Shown: positions 3,896 through 5,198 of the stretch, one piece after another
Layout of the letters: every line of letters begins with the position of its first letter
How positions within the stretch are numbered: position 1 is the first letter of the stretch
Assembly (NCBI GenBank): GCA_023459755.1
Contig: JAEWSS010000118.1
Coordinates: forward strand, 1 to 5,198
Reading direction: 5' to 3'
DNA length: 5,198 nt
From: Verrucomicrobiota bacterium
GTDB lineage: Bacteria; Verrucomicrobiota; Lentisphaeria; Victivallales; Victivallaceae
Program-made: the position numbers and the translations under genes
The notes under the pieces: model-generated
Databases searched by the model: none
What the model was told of the DNA's origin: nothing
The model's input: the letters and a program-made list of their open reading frames with translations, nothing else

Positions 3896-5198
3896 ATGAC
3901 AACCGCATCTCTACCGACCGGCCGGAACGGCGGTTTCTGGGTGGAAGACCCCGAATTTTATAAGAAACTTTTCCTGCTGGCCACCCCAATGGTTCTGCAG
4001 AACCTGATTACGTTCGGCGTAATTTTTTCCGACAATCTGATGGTTGGCCGGCTCGGTGAAGCTGCCATATCAGGGCTCTATATGGGAACGCTGGTGCAAA
4101 CGGTGCTTCAGATTCTTCTGTTCGGGGTCGAGAGCGCGGTGCTGATCCTTTCCGCGCAATACTGGGGCAAACGCGACTGCGGAAGAATCAAGGACGTCAT
4201 CTCTATCGGCATGCGGCTGTCGTTAAGCGGAACCGCACTCATCGCATTGGCGGCACTGCTGTTTCCCTCGCAGATCATTGCGCTGCTCACTCCCGACGCC
4301 GGTGCAATCGCGGAGGGCAGTGAATACCTCCGGGCGGTAAGTGTGTCGTATCTGCTGTTCTGCGCCTCGCAGCTGTTGATTGTGGCCATGCGCTCGGTGG
4401 AAATTGTCCGGATCGGGCTGATAAATTCGATAACGGCGTTTTGCGTGAATGTTTTTCTGAACTATGTACTGATTTTCGGCAAATTCGGCCTGCCGGCGCT
4501 CGGCGTGGCCGGTGCGGCCTATGCGACCGACATTTCACGCGCGGTGGAATTTTCCGTGGTTCTGTACTTTGTCCTGAAAGTGGACACCAATCTGCGCTTG
4601 AGATTGCGCGACTTCCTCCGCTGGGACACAAATATTTTTCACGACCTGGTGAAATACGGCACTCCGCTTCTGCTGGGACAAATCGTCTGGGCGATCAACA
4701 ACATCGGTCAGGGTGCGATCATCGGTCAACTCAACGCCACCGCGATTTCCGCCGCCAGCATCGCCGGAATGTTCGACCGGCTGCTCTGGATGGGAACCTG
4801 GGGCGTGGCCGCCGCCACCGGAATCATGGTTGGCAAGGCGATCGGCGCCGGAGACTTTGAGCTGGTCAAACGGTACGCCAGAACGATGCAGGTGATATTT
4901 TTCGGGATCGGCATTCTCAGTGCGCTGATTGTTTTTTTCGGCCGCGGAATTTTTCTGTCCTTTTACCATCTCGAGCCGGAAACTATGGACACCGCAATGC
5001 AGTTCATGCTGGTGCTTTCGCTTATCATGATCGGCCGATGCTATCAGGCGCCGTCGCTGTTCGGTCTGGTCAAGGCCGGCGGCGACACCGCGTTTGTGTT
5101 CAAAAACGACACGTTCTGGGTCTTCTTCTGGGTGCTTCCGTCCGCCTGGATTGCATTGAAATACGATGCTCCGGCGTGGCTGGTGTTCGGTCTGCTGC
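3896..5198 (+). CDS. MATE family efflux transporter, 3'-truncated by window edge
   Basis: A multidrug and toxin extrusion antiporter in the inner membrane, expected to export organic cations or drugs in exchange for sodium ions or protons. The 434 codons present are nearly the full usual length of 440-460. The N-half has the family opening LATPMVLQNLITFGVIFSDN (28-47) followed by VGRLGEAAISG (50-60), then SAQYWGKRD (86-94). The C-half repeats the pattern with YGTPLLLGQIVWAINN (254-269), VGKAIGAGDFELVKRYAR (312-329) and KAGGDT (393-398), reflecting the two-fold internal symmetry. Hydrophobic segments separated by short charged loops recur throughout, consistent with 12 helices, the last one cut off. 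The ATG follows an in-frame TAG at 3863-3865 and a weak GGAA site 5 nt away, and no alternative start lies between. It is probably transcribed alone and divergently from the aminotransferase. Substrate and coupling ion cannot be assigned. Confidence 0.95.
   Translation, partial: MTTASLPTGRNGGFWVEDPEFYKKLFLLATPMVLQNLITFGVIFSDNLMVGRLGEAAISGLYMGTLVQTVLQILLFGVESAVLILSAQYWGKRDCGRIKDVISIGMRLSLSGTALIALAALLFPSQIIALLTPDAGAIAEGSEYLRAVSVSYLLFCASQLLIVAMRSVEIVRIGLINSITAFCVNVFLNYVLIFGKFGLPALGVAGAAYATDISRAVEFSVVLYFVLKVDTNLRLRLRDFLRWDTNIFHDLVKYGTPLLLGQIVWAINNIGQGAIIGQLNATAISAASIAGMFDRLLWMGTWGVAAATGIMVGKAIGAGDFELVKRYARTMQVIFFGIGILSALIVFFGRGIFLSFYHLEPETMDTAMQFMLVLSLIMIGRCYQAPSLFGLVKAGGDTAFVFKNDTFWVFFWVLPSAWIALKYDAPAWLVFGLL

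Noticed and set aside
4441..4969. Overlapping open frames on both strands inside the right-hand gene
   Set aside because: The MATE frame is continuous from 3896 to the window end with clear family motifs. The others are out-of-frame by-products of GC-rich third positions.
1..5198. CRISPR array, rRNA or complete insertion sequence
   Set aside because: No regularly spaced repeats, no rRNA sequence and no transposase gene with terminal inverted repeats could be seen.

Overview
The window holds six protein-coding genes, one tRNA and several regulatory sites. The first and last genes are cut by the window edges. Base composition is moderate GC, with Shine-Dalgarno sites and sigma-70-like promoters, so this is a bacterial chromosome. 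The style of the recombinase cassette and of the aminotransferase and MATE proteins suggests a Gram-negative lineage, possibly the PVC group (Lentisphaerota or Kiritimatiellota). That placement is a low-confidence inference from family resemblance; there is no marker gene here.

Left third (1-2086, + strand): an accessory, mobile-element-like block. It starts with the C-terminal two thirds or more of a large serine recombinase, whose stop overlaps by 14 nt a small helix-turn-helix protein of the type often encoded next to such recombinases. A good promoter then drives a two-gene toxin-antitoxin operon: an AbrB/MazE-like antitoxin and a Doc-type Fic toxin, joined by a 4-nt GTGA overlap. The block reads as the integrase end of an integrated element with an addiction module that would stabilise it.

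Middle (2087-2484): about 280 nt without a credible gene, containing several short perfect inverted repeats, the best being a 19-nt palindrome at 2191-2209. Next, on the - strand, comes a complete initiator tRNA-Met (CAU) transcription unit with a strong promoter, encoded CCA and an intrinsic terminator. One element boundary may lie in this gap, but no attachment site can be proven from the window alone.

Right (2481-5198): ordinary chromosomal genes. A complete PLP-dependent aspartate-type aminotransferase lies on the - strand, and its stop codon sits inside the -35 box of the tRNA promoter. It is divergent, across a 224-nt AT-rich spacer, from a MATE-family multidrug/sodium antiporter on the + strand that runs off the right edge.

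I found no clearly new multi-gene system. The points most worth a second look are the recombinase-linked HTH gene, the AbrB-Doc pairing, the non-canonical initiator tRNA, the shift in codon use inside the aminotransferase gene, and the palindromic intergenic segment.
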